The notes beneath the pieces were generated by a model, which was not told the DNA's origin, ran no database searches, and saw only the letters and a list, made by a program, of their open reading frames with translations. A program made the translations under genes and the position numbers. This document shows, in pieces, positions 32,254-42,502 of a stretch of DNA of 64,000 nucleotides (position 1 is its first letter; every line of letters begins with the position of its first letter). Source of the stretch: Stentor coeruleus (taxonomy: Eukaryota > Ciliophora > Heterotrichea > Heterotrichida > Stentoridae); assembly GCA_001970955.1 (NCBI GenBank), contig MPUH01000010.1, forward strand, positions 117,839 through 181,838, given 5' to 3'.

Positions 32254-32817
32254 TTAGTTTTCTACTTTGATGAATTTTTCAAGGTTTTAGTTTTTGGGTT
32301 AAGCCCAAGATAGATTAGGCTTTTTGAATTTGGATTTTTTTTTTGGAATAAATTTAGATGTTGATATTTTATGATTGAATTCTATGAAAATTGTGGATAA
32401 GTTTTATGTTGGGGCAACTGGCAAAAGCTATTTTTTTAGTTGTGAGTTTTGGTAATATAAATTTTGTGGGATTTATGTTAAGATTAAGGTGAAAAAAGTT
32501 TTTTTAACTGAAAATTTAGTTATCAGGTATTAATCAGCTATATCATATTAACTCTGAATTTTATTTTACAATAATACATTATCTCTTCACCCAAAATATA
32601 ATTTTTCTCTAATCAATATACCTACCATCTTCATATCAATAAATTTAAAAGTCATAATAAAATTTCTCCTACTTAAAAAAACCAAAAAAAATTAGTAAAA
32701 CTGTAAATCCTCCCCAAACCCAAAATAAAAATTCCCATATTTTCCTATATCTATATTCTTAAAAACTATCATCTATTATATATACATCTTAAATTTGCAT
32801 ATAGAATATTATTAGTC
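32254..32817. other. Intergenic between two plus genes, with skew switch
   Basis: Bases 32341-32400 have 12 G and 1 C. Bases 32701-32760 have 17 C and 1 G. Because both neighbours are on the + strand, this example shows the switch does not depend on divergent promoters. No gene is seen. Confidence 0.7.
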
Positions 32818-34173
32818 ATGGGATGTGGGAATATTTTTAATAAATTTTATAAGACAATCACATCAAAAAAAAACATCATCTACGACTTTTCATTCCCTTA
32901 TGAAAAAGATGCAGGCATAGGGACATACTTGCTTGAAGAAAACTGTTTTCATAATACAAACTGGGAAAAAATCCTAAACCGACCAAAACTATCTATACTC
33001 CCATCAGAAATCCTAGCATCCGATCTCAAATCATGCTCGAAAATAAGAAAACTCATGATTCGTGGTCCTTTAAACAATCACAGATGGGAACTCTGGAAGA
33101 CTTTTTTCAACATAAAATCCTTCCCTTCTTATCAATCCTTACCAATAATCCAAAATGCATCATCTGATATCATCCTTAAAGATCTAGGGCGTACATTTCC
33201 AAACTTATCTTATTTCGACAAAGAAAAATATGGTCACTATGGCCAAAATGCTTTATATAGAATCCTCAGTAAATTCTCAACAAAATATCCAAAAGTAGGA
33301 TATTGTCAAGGAATGAATTATATAGTAGGTTTTTTACTAATAGTCTCAGGAAGTAAAGAAGAAGAAGTGTTTTTACTTTTCACTAAACTCTGTGAAGAAT
33401 TCAATCTTTTTGAAGTATTTTCTGAAGATATGAGAGAAATAAAAAAAAACATGTGGGTTTTCGATAAGATTTTTCAGAAAAAGTTCAAAGAGCTTTATTT
33501 TCATTTTATTGAAGAAGAAGTTACTAATGATATGTGGGTTTTTAAATGGTTTTTATCGATATTCACAACTTGTTTGCCTATAAATGGTATAGTCAGGGTA
33601 TGGGATTATATTATAGTTAAAGGGTTGAAAGGGTTATATCAAATTGCTTTGGGGATTGTAAGTTTATTACAAAGTGACTTAATAAAAAGCGACCTTGCTG
33701 AAATACTTGTGGTATTTAATAAACTTGTCAATACCGAAATCTCAGCAAAATCCATTATAAAATCTGCCCAAAAGATGAAAATCAAAAGACATAAAATCGA
33801 AAAGTATCGTAAAAACTATGATAAAAAACATGGAAATATTTTTTATTACACAGCTCAAACTATAATAATAACCCCATCTATACCCATAAAACCCCAAAAA
33901 GAAAATTTAGTAATCGAAGAAATTACAGAAACCCTTAACGAGTTGCCTCCTTTTAAAAAAAGTAAATCTGGGTTTAACACCCCAATCAGGACACTTTTAT
34001 CCCATAAATTTAAGCCTTTTGACTATTATAAAATGGGTAGAATATCTTTTATAGAAGAACGTTCACAAAATGAAGATGAAATCGTAGACCCTAAACAATT
34101 TCTAGACGAATTAGTTAATGAAAATGCTCCTGGAGATAGTTTTATAATACAAGTTTTTGGGAATAATAAATAA
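32818..34173 (+). CDS. TBC-domain Rab GTPase-activating protein
   Basis: This is a 451-residue protein with a TBC domain from about residue 75 to 310. The arginine finger motif is ILKDLGR (R125) and the glutamine finger is in GYCQGMNY (Q164), so GAP activity should be intact. Further TBC signatures are TNDMWVFKWFLSIFTTCLP and VRVWDYIIVKG. The C-terminal 130 residues are basic, then acidic, without a domain. The N-terminus MGCGNIF could be N-myristoylated and palmitoylated, which would put it on a membrane; this is inference. The stop is only 6 bp from the stop of the convergent LRR gene. No intron is needed. Confidence 0.9.
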   Translation: MGCGNIFNKFYKTITSKKNIIYDFSFPYEKDAGIGTYLLEENCFHNTNWEKILNRPKLSILPSEILASDLKSCSKIRKLMIRGPLNNHRWELWKTFFNIKSFPSYQSLPIIQNASSDIILKDLGRTFPNLSYFDKEKYGHYGQNALYRILSKFSTKYPKVGYCQGMNYIVGFLLIVSGSKEEEVFLLFTKLCEEFNLFEVFSEDMREIKKNMWVFDKIFQKKFKELYFHFIEEEVTNDMWVFKWFLSIFTTCLPINGIVRVWDYIIVKGLKGLYQIALGIVSLLQSDLIKSDLAEILVVFNKLVNTEISAKSIIKSAQKMKIKRHKIEKYRKNYDKKHGNIFYYTAQTIIITPSIPIKPQKENLVIEEITETLNELPPFKKSKSGFNTPIRTLLSHKFKPFDYYKMGRISFIEERSQNEDEIVDPKQFLDELVNENAPGDSFIIQVFGNNK

Positions 34174-34179
34174 CGTATT

Positions 34180-34824
34180 CTAAATAAGACTTTCTATACT
34201 CAAACATGAGTTGGATATATGAGCTTTTTCAAGTACTGGCTCAGGATTGTTTTCAACACAAGGGTTTCCTAATAGAAAAACATGAGTTATAATAGGACAT
34301 TTAGTTTTAATATCAGTTATCAGATCTTCAAGTTGATTTTCTAAATAATTAGCAAAAAGTCCTAAGTATTGAAGTTCAGGTAATAAAGGTAAATCTTGGA
34401 TATTAGATAAAGAATTACTTGATAATGATAACCATTTAAGCTTTGGTAATGAGAGAAAGTTTTGTAAATTTTCTATTCGATTACTTTTTAGGTCTAATTG
34501 TTCTATAAGAGGTAATGTGTGGATGTTGCTAATTGATTGGATTTTATTGTTGTTTAAATAAAGGATTCTTAGGTTTGTTAATGATGTGCAGTCTGGGATG
34601 GATTTCAGCTCGTTTGCACCCTATGTTTTTTATACTAGGTAAAGTTCTTGAAGATGCTCTAGGTTTGGGTTTAGGAAGATAATTAGGATATCGTCGGTAA
34701 GATAGTTACGGATTAAACTTAGACATTTCTGAATAAAAGATACTGCTGTTTGGATGTTTTCGGATGATAGATGATGCTCGAGATCTTGGATGGAAGAAAT
34801 TTTGCAGTGACGTAAATTAATCAT
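34180..34824 (-). CDS. Leucine-rich-repeat protein, one 15-nt intron
   Basis: Exon 1 runs from ATG 34824 (MINLRHCKISSIQDLEHHL) to LEHLQELYL. The intron 34621-34635 (GTATAAAAAACATAG on the minus strand) follows. Exon 2 continues GANELKSIPD, TNLRILYLNNNKIQSI, IEQLDLKSNRIENLQ, LKWLSLSSNSLSNIQ and LQYLGLFANYLEN, five SDS22-like repeats of about 22 residues. It ends at TAG 34180-34182 after a cap-like FLLGNPCVENNPEP. The protein has 209 residues. SDS22/LRRC-type proteins of this size often act in cilia or on PP1; the exact partner cannot be inferred. The 6-bp gap to the TBC gene means the two 3' UTRs must overlap. Confidence 0.88.
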
Positions 34825-35365
34825 TAGGTAATATGCTTATATTATATGATAATATGTTTTGTAAGTGTGTTGTAGTTTTAGATGTTGTATTTATGAAAGA
34901 TTAGGATAAAGATATATATAGAGAAGGGTTTTGAAATTGGACTTATTTGATTGCATAATTATTTAGATTGTATAGGTTGGTGTGATTAAAAAATTAGTTA
35001 TATAAATTGATAGAAATATTTATGTAAGAAATACAATAAGCCTTCGATTAAATAATAGGAATTCATTGTTTATTATGTTATTGTTTATATTCTAATCAAA
35101 ACTTTTATCTGAGGCATAAAACATTTTAGCTCTTTAATTTCATGATTTTAATTTTAATACCATAAAATATTTAGCTATTCCTAATTTCTTACCTCAGCAT
35201 TCACTTATATGCCATATAATTTGAATCATTTAAAGTTAAAACCATGCTTTACATCGAAAATATACCCCAATCAAATTCACCCTTACAAATAATGACGAAA
35301 TTCCTAAAACCCAAGCCTAATCATCTGAAAAATTTAAAAAAACACATTTTTTGATTTTGTGGTCA
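34825..35365. other. Divergent intergenic region
   Basis: The left half (34825-35000) is G-rich and C-poor; the right half (35150-35330) is C-rich and G-poor on the + strand. No gene is seen. Confidence 0.6.
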
Positions 35366-36181
35366 ATGACATTTCTGTTTGTCACTCATAATAATATGGA
35401 AAAAAACCCTTTCTTAAATTCACCAGCCCTCAATACCAAAGCATATCCAAATCAAACTCAATCATTATCTCATCCAAGAGATCTTTTTAGCATCTCAGAC
35501 TGTGAATCTACCTACATTCCACAAATAATAGTAATAATTCTTATCTGCACAGAAGTGATTTCAATTTCAGTATTTTTTTGTATTAAAAAGTATAAATTCA
35601 GACAAGAAAACGAAACCCACGCTAGCTCTAGAGAACCCGAACTTCAAAGCATGCAAAGTTTTGAAAAAAAAGAGTATCAAAGTACAGAGATTTCTGATAA
35701 TAGTCATAACGAAACCTCTTCAAAAAGTTTACAGAGCTATCACTTATTTTTATCATTAAAAAAAGCAAGCGATTTAGAAAGACTGAAAATTGTCTTTATT
35801 TATATTAATTCTCTTATTATCCAACTTTGGCTTATATTATTTCTATTTAGAAATAAGAGGCACAATTATTTTAATTCGACGATTATTGCTTTGATTACTT
35901 CAAGTGCTTCTGGGGTTTTTACTTATATGATTTTTGGATTAAAAGTTAGTAGTCTTGTTATTAAAAAACTTATTTATATTGTGGATTTTGGACTTAGTTT
36001 TGCTTGTGTTTATAGTGTTTTTAATAATGACTTTGGTTGTGTTGAAAATTATTGGCTGTATTCTTATGTGATTTCTGTTATGCTTGATATACTTGCTATA
36101 CAGAGTTTGATGGTTTTTATTAGGAAAATATTTGCATCGATGTGTAAGGGCAGTCAAAATATAAGTCAGATTGAAAAATAG
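35366..36181 (+). CDS. Multipass membrane protein, weak PKD1-like resemblance
   Basis: The first ATG is at 35366 (MTFLFVTHNNMEKNPF); ATG 35396 is an alternative. The protein of about 271 residues has a helix near 55-75 (YIPQIIVIILICTEVISISV). A charged Ser-rich loop follows, then SYHLFLSLKKASDLERLKIV and four more hydrophobic segments. The HLFLSL...RLKIVFIYINSL arrangement resembles the cytosolic approach to helix 2 of PKD1-like proteins, where a similar sequence follows the GAIN/PLAT part. If that is right, this is a short or 5'-truncated relative; the extracellular part is missing. The resemblance is by eye and weak. It could equally be a lineage-specific transporter-like protein. Confidence 0.6.
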   Translation: MTFLFVTHNNMEKNPFLNSPALNTKAYPNQTQSLSHPRDLFSISDCESTYIPQIIVIILICTEVISISVFFCIKKYKFRQENETHASSREPELQSMQSFEKKEYQSTEISDNSHNETSSKSLQSYHLFLSLKKASDLERLKIVFIYINSLIIQLWLILFLFRNKRHNYFNSTIIALITSSASGVFTYMIFGLKVSSLVIKKLIYIVDFGLSFACVYSVFNNDFGCVENYWLYSYVISVMLDILAIQSLMVFIRKIFASMCKGSQNISQIEK

Positions 36182-37165
36182 GATAATAATGATTTAATTT
36201 AGGTTTTTATAATAGGTTTTATATTTATTCAAGCACAGAAAATGAAAGGCTTTGATTAAAGGGACTAATTAACTAAGTTTATTATAAAAGTGGGAATTCA
36301 AATAGCTTGTAGTTGAGGTTATTTAGAGTATAAAGATATAGTTATGTTATTTAATGCCAAATGATTACTGTTTATAGAAAAAGTTTAAGTTTGGAACATT
36401 TCAATTAGCAAATTTATTAAACAACTCAGATATTAATATTTTTATACAATATCTACTTTTTAGCACCTCATGCAAAAATCGTAAATTACTGTGTATCAAT
36501 AATTTATTAATAAGGGTTGTTTTTGAACATTTTCGGATAATTAAATACAGTGATCTAATAATAGTATCTTTTTTTTTGATGATTTTTTATGTGAGCAATT
36601 TAACTTCCTGAAAACCTTATATTTTTTTATCCTTTTTAGTGATTATAATTTTTTTTATCAGATTTCATATAATTTTATAATAAATCATAGAGTGCAAAGG
36701 TATAAAGTCCTTTGAAATTTTCTATAAGTATGTAGAAAGCATTATTTTTTTAGGTTTCAGGTAAATCATAAAATTTTTGATGAAAATTTTCTAATAATCA
36801 TAATATCTTCTTAGGCTACAGTTTTTACTGTACTCTTGTTACAGACTTGGCAAATATTTGTTGAATAATACTCAAATGTTTTCTTTAAATTTTCATAGTA
36901 AATTTTAGTTTTATAATTACATCAAAATTGAATTAGCATAGACACAATTGCAGATAAGGCTTTTTAATTTTAATTTTGAATCTTTTACTTTTAAATTTAT
37001 TTTCACAAAAAATACTGAGAAATCTTCAACTATAAATCAAAACACATTTCAGCATTTCTATATATTATTTATTAAAAAATATATATAATGCAATCCTATC
37101 TTTTTATTTAAACTTTCACAAATTATTCTAATAAAACTCAAAAAATACAATATCATTACTTATAA
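36182..37165. other. Long intergenic region
   Basis: AT-rich throughout, with a G-leaning left end and a C-leaning right end. Poly-T and poly-A runs are common. I found no protein-like frame, RNA gene or repeat family. Confidence 0.5.
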
Positions 37166-37768
37166 TTACTTATAAATGTAATTACTTCTTGAATACCTCT
37201 CTAGTTTCAAAGGATTATAATTTCCTGTATTTCTTTTCTTAATATTTACAGAACTTTTTAATTTTCTACTATCATTAGAAGATTTGCTGATCAGTGATTT
37301 TTGTTTCAAGATCTCATATATTTGTCTTGAAGAAAGATCATCTATTTTGTATTCAGAACTTAGCGAGGTCTTTGGAGTATTTGCCAAGGACCTTGACCTA
37401 ACTTGTTCTACCAAATTAACGCATTGATTTCTTGAATTACTCGAAAAAACATCAGATGAATCAAAATTACGTGACCGTCCAGGACTAGAAAGGACACTAT
37501 ACATATGGCTTCTAGTCCTTTCAGGAGTTTTAAACATAGCCTCAGCTGTACTTTCGCTTTTATTTACAATAAACTCTGTTACAGAACTCCTATTGCTGTA
37601 GTTATGTATTGGAGCTATTGATATTGTTTCAGATGTGGCGATACTACATTTTTTCCTAGTAGCTTTTACTGGGCCACTATTGGAAAACCCATAATCTTCT
37701 ATACCGTTGCGGCTTGAAGGAAGGCCCTGATCGCAACAGGGTAAAAATAATGACCCTTTATTGCCCAT
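37166..37768 (-). CDS. Ser-rich hypothetical protein with N-myristoylation/palmitoylation motif
   Basis: This 200-residue protein starts MGNKGSLFLPCCDQG. Gly2 with Ser6 fits the N-myristoyltransferase consensus, and the Cys pair at 11-12 is well placed for palmitoylation, so membrane attachment is likely (inference). The rest is rich in Ser, Asn and Arg with repeated SP/TP sites (TPERTRSHMYSVLSSPGRSR), as in heavily phosphorylated regulatory proteins. No fold is recognised. It ends TAA at 37166 after a basic, tyrosine-containing tail. Confidence 0.65.
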   Translation of the reverse strand: MGNKGSLFLPCCDQGLPSSRNGIEDYGFSNSGPVKATRKKCSIATSETISIAPIHNYSNRSSVTEFIVNKSESTAEAMFKTPERTRSHMYSVLSSPGRSRNFDSSDVFSSNSRNQCVNLVEQVRSRSLANTPKTSLSSEYKIDDLSSRQIYEILKQKSLISKSSNDSRKLKSSVNIKKRNTGNYNPLKLERYSRSNYIYK

Positions 37769-38330
37769 AAAAAAAAACTATTAGTAAAGTTAAGCATAAA
37801 AATTACTTTAATTAATAATGACTTTACTTAATAAAATGTGGATTTCTGGTATTAAATTAGGCTGTTTAGGAAGAATAATGGTTTTGTATATTAAATTGAT
37901 GTAGGATAAGATTTTTATAGACAATGCAGTATCCAGCATTGATAAAAATAGAAATAGTATTATGATATTTATATTTATGAAATTGATTTTATAATTATTA
38001 CTTTGCTTAATAGATTAGGAACTATAATACGAAGTATTTTAACTATAAAGATGCTGAAAAAATTATTACAATAAATGCAAGATGTTTCCAACATAACTTA
38101 GACTATATAAATTTATTTATACCAAACAAGTATAATCACATAATCCAAATCATAAAATTCATACGTCTTAATCCTGAATCTTATCCTTCGTCATACCTTG
38201 TATATTTTCTAAAACTTATCATTAACCTCAAAGAATCAAAATCATAAAAACCTTTAACCAAACTAACACCCTAATACCCAAAAATTCACTTAGATTTCCC
38301 TAATTTAAAAAAAAACTAAAAAAATAATTA
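37769..38330. other. Intergenic between minus gene and minus pseudogene
   Basis: Bases 37861-37920 have 14 G and 1 C. Bases 38221-38280 have 17 C and 1 G. This is the same switch in a minus-minus arrangement. No gene is seen. Confidence 0.65.
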
Positions 38331-38905
38331 TTAAACTTCCTTGTAAGTGTATATAAAAAATACTTCCTCATCATCAACTCAGCGAAATCCTAAATCTTTT
38401 TCTGCATCTCTATACGAACTATTATTAAACCAATCTTTAATTCCAAAACTAAAACACTAATCCTACTCTTCCATCCTCTTCGAAAAACACTGAGTCACCC
38501 TTCTCTTATCCAGCATGAAAATGCATCAAACCCCATGCTCATTCATATGAAATAATATCGTCCTAACAAATTCCTGAATCAATACCCATCATAAATCAAA
38601 TCACTTCCAACAACAATTTCAGTTGGATTTGTATAAGTTATCATATCCCTTTAATCTAAATAAACAACTCTACCATTAGGTGAATTTTTTATAATATTTT
38701 CTTGTATATAATCTAGAGCTTTTCTATTAAAGTCTGTTATAGTTACGCTTACTGACCTTGTATATTTTAAAGCTGTTATCCCTACAAAACAAGAACCACT
38801 TCCAAGTTCAAGTATAGACCCAGTATGTTTATTGATAATAAATATCTTGAAAGAACAATTTCTGATTCCTATTGAATTTGAAAAAAAATAATCTGATATG
38901 ATCAC
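38331..38905 (-). pseudogene. METTL21-like methyltransferase pseudogene
   Basis: The open part reads GSILELGSGSCFVGITALKY then VSVTITDFNRKALDYIQENI, the SAM-binding motif I and II region of the lysine methyltransferase 16/METTL21 group. After YLD an in-frame TAA appears, but homologous sequence goes on: TNPTEIVVGSDLIYDG (motif like DLIYxxD), then in another frame EFVRTILFHMNEHGV, a TGA, then CIFMLDKRRVTQCFSKRMEE and, further on, AEKDLGFR, another TGA, and VDDEEVFFIYTYKEV. At least four stops and two frameshifts break it. No 15-nt GTA...AG intron removes them. There is no clear ATG at the 5' end. It is probably a recent pseudogene because the sequence is still easy to read. Confidence 0.7.
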
Positions 38906-39027
38906 AACTTTATATATCTATGTCTATAAAAAATTCCCGTATCTGGGACTTAAGGTTCATATTTATATTAAAAGTTAAACTTTAAGGCTAAAATCAAGGT
39001 ATATCAGTTACCGTTATTTCGTAATAA

Positions 39028-40875
39028 ATGGATAAAAACCAAATGCCTGAAGACTTTGAATCTGCAGAATCTCTACGTGGGAGTGCTTCTGGGTCTTATG
39101 AAATCATGCCAATGTCAAAAAAAAATGGGGTCCTCGTATCTTTAAGCTGGGAAGAAATCAGATATACAGCAAAGTGCCAAGATGGAGTTTTAGAGATTCT
39201 TAAAGGAGTTTCAGGGTTTGCAAACCCTGGCCAACTTCTTGCTATTATGGGATCATCAGGAAGTGGTAAAACTACGCTTTTAAGTATATTATCAAATCAA
39301 ATTATTCCTAATAGAGATATAGAGATTTCAGGAACTGTCAAAGTTAATGGTGAAGATATCAAGAATTATGATTACCCTTCGATTGCGAGGTATGTTATGC
39401 AACAAGATATACTTCAAGCAACTATGACACCAAGAGAAGCTTTTAGGTTTGCAGCATTACTTAAAGTTGGATCTGATAAGAATTTGATTAAAACACGAGT
39501 TGATAAGATGATTCATGATCTTAAATTAGTGAAAGTTGCAGATAGTCTTATTGGAAATGAAGTGATTAAAGGACTATCAGGTGGAGAAAAGAAAAGAGTG
39601 AATATAGGCCTAGAATTGATTTCTGAGCCAAGTATTCTTATTCTTGATGAACCTACATCAGGTCTTGACTGTTTTACTGCTGAAGTTGTGATAAAACTCT
39701 TAAAAAAACAAGCTAAAAAAGGAAAGACTATTATATCAACAATCCATCAGCCAAGTCGCTCAATATTCGATATGTTTGATCGGTTAATTCTTATGGTAAA
39801 TGGAAGCTTTGTTTATCAAGGTGCAGCCAACAAATCTCGCCAACACTTCGACAATATTGGTTACCTATGCGACGAGTATACAAATCCTCCAGACCATTTT
39901 TTAAGAATTCTCAATATAAACAACCGTCACAATATGACAAATGAAGAAAAAACCAAAATGGATAATTTTCTTATAGCTTATAAAATTAAGGAATCTAATA
40001 TATTAGATGAAGCTATAACAGAAGATTTAACTGTTCTCAATAAATCAATGAGACATTATACGCCTGGGCTGCTTATTGAATTGCGTGCATTATTATGGCG
40101 TTCCTATATAAACTCCTTACGCAATCCACTTTTATTCTTTGTAAAGCTAGCACAAGCTATTACTATGGGATTTATTGTTGATATTCTTTTTAGAGATCTT
40201 GGTTATGGGATGGTTCAAGTAGAAAATCGTAAAGGAGTTTTGTTTTTTACAACAATTCAGTTTATTATGCTTGGGTCTAACTCTAATAGTATGACTTTTC
40301 CTATAGAGCGGCCTTTATTTTTAAAAGATTATAAAGAAGGTCTTTATGGGACAACAGCTTTTGTTTTATCTAAATTCTTAGCTGAGCTCCCGACTCAGAT
40401 ATTTTTTACTTTCATATATGTTGTTATACAATATTTTGCCCTTGATCTAAACAGAGAAACTGCAAAACAGTTTTTTGTGTTTTTAGGACTGGCTATATTA
40501 AGTCATTGGACTGGATGTGGTTATGGAAATCTTGCTGGGGTTATTTCACCTAATGTTGTTGCATCAACTGTTATTGGTCCAGCTATATCAGCACCTTTAA
40601 TGATGTTTGGAGGTTTTTTTAGTAAAAGTGGCTCGTTGTCTAGTTCTTTTTATTGGATAAAATACATTTCTTCTTATACTTATACTTTTGAAGGATTTTG
40701 TTTGAATGAGTTTAGAGATTTACCTATTGATAATGGACTTACACCTTTAAAAGATTTGGGGTATTCTGGAGAAGTATGGGAAAGGGCAATGTGCTTATTG
40801 TTAGTTCAGCTTGGATTGTTTTTATTAGTTGGATTTTTTTTGAAGATCTTTGCTGAGAGGCATAAAAGTAATTAG
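39028..40875 (+). CDS. ABCG-family half transporter
   Basis: This is a 615-residue half transporter with the nucleotide-binding domain first, as in the ABCG/White family. Walker A is GSSGSGKT (75-82), the signature is LSGGEKKR (about 183-190), and Walker B plus D-loop is LILDEPTSGLD, followed by the H-loop STIHQPS. The membrane half starts near 345 (LLIELRALLWRSYINSLRNP) and has six helices, with the ABCG-typical TIQFIMLGSNSNSMTFPIERP and EGLYGTTAFVLSKFLAELP. Half transporters work as dimers and move sterols, lipids or xenobiotics across membranes; the substrate here is unknown. The length is normal for the family. No intron is needed. Confidence 0.95.
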   Translation: MDKNQMPEDFESAESLRGSASGSYEIMPMSKKNGVLVSLSWEEIRYTAKCQDGVLEILKGVSGFANPGQLLAIMGSSGSGKTTLLSILSNQIIPNRDIEISGTVKVNGEDIKNYDYPSIARYVMQQDILQATMTPREAFRFAALLKVGSDKNLIKTRVDKMIHDLKLVKVADSLIGNEVIKGLSGGEKKRVNIGLELISEPSILILDEPTSGLDCFTAEVVIKLLKKQAKKGKTIISTIHQPSRSIFDMFDRLILMVNGSFVYQGAANKSRQHFDNIGYLCDEYTNPPDHFLRILNINNRHNMTNEEKTKMDNFLIAYKIKESNILDEAITEDLTVLNKSMRHYTPGLLIELRALLWRSYINSLRNPLLFFVKLAQAITMGFIVDILFRDLGYGMVQVENRKGVLFFTTIQFIMLGSNSNSMTFPIERPLFLKDYKEGLYGTTAFVLSKFLAELPTQIFFTFIYVVIQYFALDLNRETAKQFFVFLGLAILSHWTGCGYGNLAGVISPNVVASTVIGPAISAPLMMFGGFFSKSGSLSSSFYWIKYISSYTYTFEGFCLNEFRDLPIDNGLTPLKDLGYSGEVWERAMCLLLVQLGLFLLVGFFLKIFAERHKSN

Positions 40876-41602
40876 TTTAGAAAAATTTTTTTTAATGAGG
40901 ATGTAATACTGTGGATTATTTTTTTAGAGAAATTGTGGAGAATTTTTAGTGAAGGTTAAGGGAAAGTTTGTGTTTGAGATTGAATGAAGTTATAAAGGGT
41001 GTAAATGATTTAGCACCATACCATTTAAAAGATGATTGATTGGCATAATTTGGATTTTATAAAAATGTATACAAATTTCATAGGCATATACCGCGAATTA
41101 TATTAATTTTTAACCATTTCATGCACTTTTATAAGACAACTGAAACTGACTATATAATTATATAGACTTGTTAGGAATCAAGCGATAATTCCTAACTAAT
41201 ACTAATAATATAGACTTGTTAATTAATTTAGCTGCACAAAAGCAGAACACTCTAGAACAAAATATAGATCTACTAGTTTGTATATCCCAAATAAGAACTC
41301 ATCAAGAATCGCCTTTAAAAAGTAAACTTAAAAGTTATATGGCTATTGTAAGAAAGTAATTAAGAATATTGATGATGTATATGGAAAATTATAAAAATAA
41401 AGGATTATTAAAATGTAAAAATACACCAAAGCATACAATTTTAATATTTGCATATAGCGCTGATTGATTTTTATAAAGTTCGATCATTGCTCTGTCCCCT
41501 ACTTAATTTGTAAGTTTCTTTATTATTTGTTGGTAAATCATAAAAACCAAACTAGTAATGCAATGCAGTAATTAGTCTAAAAATTAATTATCAAGTGTAC
41601 TA
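40876..41602. other. Intergenic region containing a short retroposon end
   Basis: G-rich just after the ABCG stop, then plain AT-rich. The repeat-bounded element at 41160-41221 is listed separately. No other gene is supported. Confidence 0.55.
41160..41221 (+). mobile_element. Short retroposon 3' end with 14-bp target duplication
   Basis: ATATAGACTTGTTA occurs at 41160-41173 and 41208-41221. The 34 bases between end in a stretch that matches the right end of the insert at 63.5 kb almost base for base (AGCGATAA, then TCCTAA, then TAATACTAAT), and the motif TCAAGCGATA is also found just after the stop of the LINE relic near 58040. A shared 3' end, a variable 5' cut and direct repeats at the edges are what 5'-truncated LINE or SINE insertions leave. 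TTAGGAAT and ATTCCTAA also form a hairpin here. Confidence 0.5.
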
Positions 41603-41782
41603 CTAAAAACTGTTTTCCCAGTGGTATCTTTGATGGTTTTCAACAGGTTTTTCTCTAAAAAAATCAAAATCATAGATTTTTGACTTCCTTTCAATTTCAT
41701 TAATAAAATCTCGTTTAATTTCATCAAAATCTTCTTTTAAATCCCTACAGTACTCTTGCTTAAAGCTGAAATCAGATGACAT
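41603..41782 (-). CDS. Small 59-residue protein
   Basis: ATG 41782 to TAG 41603 reads MSSDFSFKQEYCRDLKEDFD, continues EIKRDFINEIERKSKIYDF and ends PVENHQRYHWENSF. The composition is charged, soluble and unlike random AT-rich translation (few Ile/Leu/Phe runs, many Glu/Asp/Lys/Arg). It has no signal peptide or membrane helix. The family is not recognised. Small size and lack of homology leave room for doubt. Confidence 0.5.
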   Translation of the reverse strand: MSSDFSFKQEYCRDLKEDFDEIKRDFINEIERKSKIYDFDFFREKPVENHQRYHWENSF

Positions 41783-42502
41783 ATTTTATAAATTCTAGAA
41801 AGAATTGCATATTTTATCATTACGAAACTATGCATTCAATATAAAATTCAATTTTTACTATTTTATAAGTTTTACCTTGTTTTTACTAATAAAAAATTAG
41901 GATATCAGCTTATATTCAAATAAAAAGTTGAGTATTTTATCAAATATAGATAGCTAAGATTTCTATAATAGGTGTAATGGTATGATTTCTGTCTAAAAAA
42001 TTAGGCTACCATATTTTGAAAATGTAAATCAGAACAAAAATATTTCGTCAACACAAAGTAAAACACCTTGAAAAAAGTGTCGATTATACTAAATTATAAT
42101 ANTTCGTCAACACAAAGTAAAACACCTTGAAAAAAGTGTCGATTATACTAAATTATAATAAATACTGCTGGATTTAATAATAAAAGATATTTTAAACTTA
42201 CTTATATAAAATTATAAGTCAGTTATATATTTAAGAATAATCAACACTTAGACTATCTATAATTTCCAGTTAGAATTATCATTATAATCCCATAAGAAAA
42301 GTTAAATAAATTTTCTTATTTATAAAACCCAATCTTTAAAAAAAATTGTATTCCGAATTTCAGTTCTACACAATTTCATTACAGAAACCATAAAAATACT
42401 CATATCAATTATAACTTCCTATATATCTTCAAAATCAAACACTAAATCTTAAAACCAAATATCAATAAAACTTTATTTCTTACTAAAATCACTATTTAAA
42501 CA
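41783..42502. other. Intergenic with N-flanked duplication
   Basis: A 58-bp sequence at 42044-42101 is repeated at 42103-42160 around an N at 42102. The right third is C-rich and G-poor on the + strand. No gene is seen. Confidence 0.7.
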
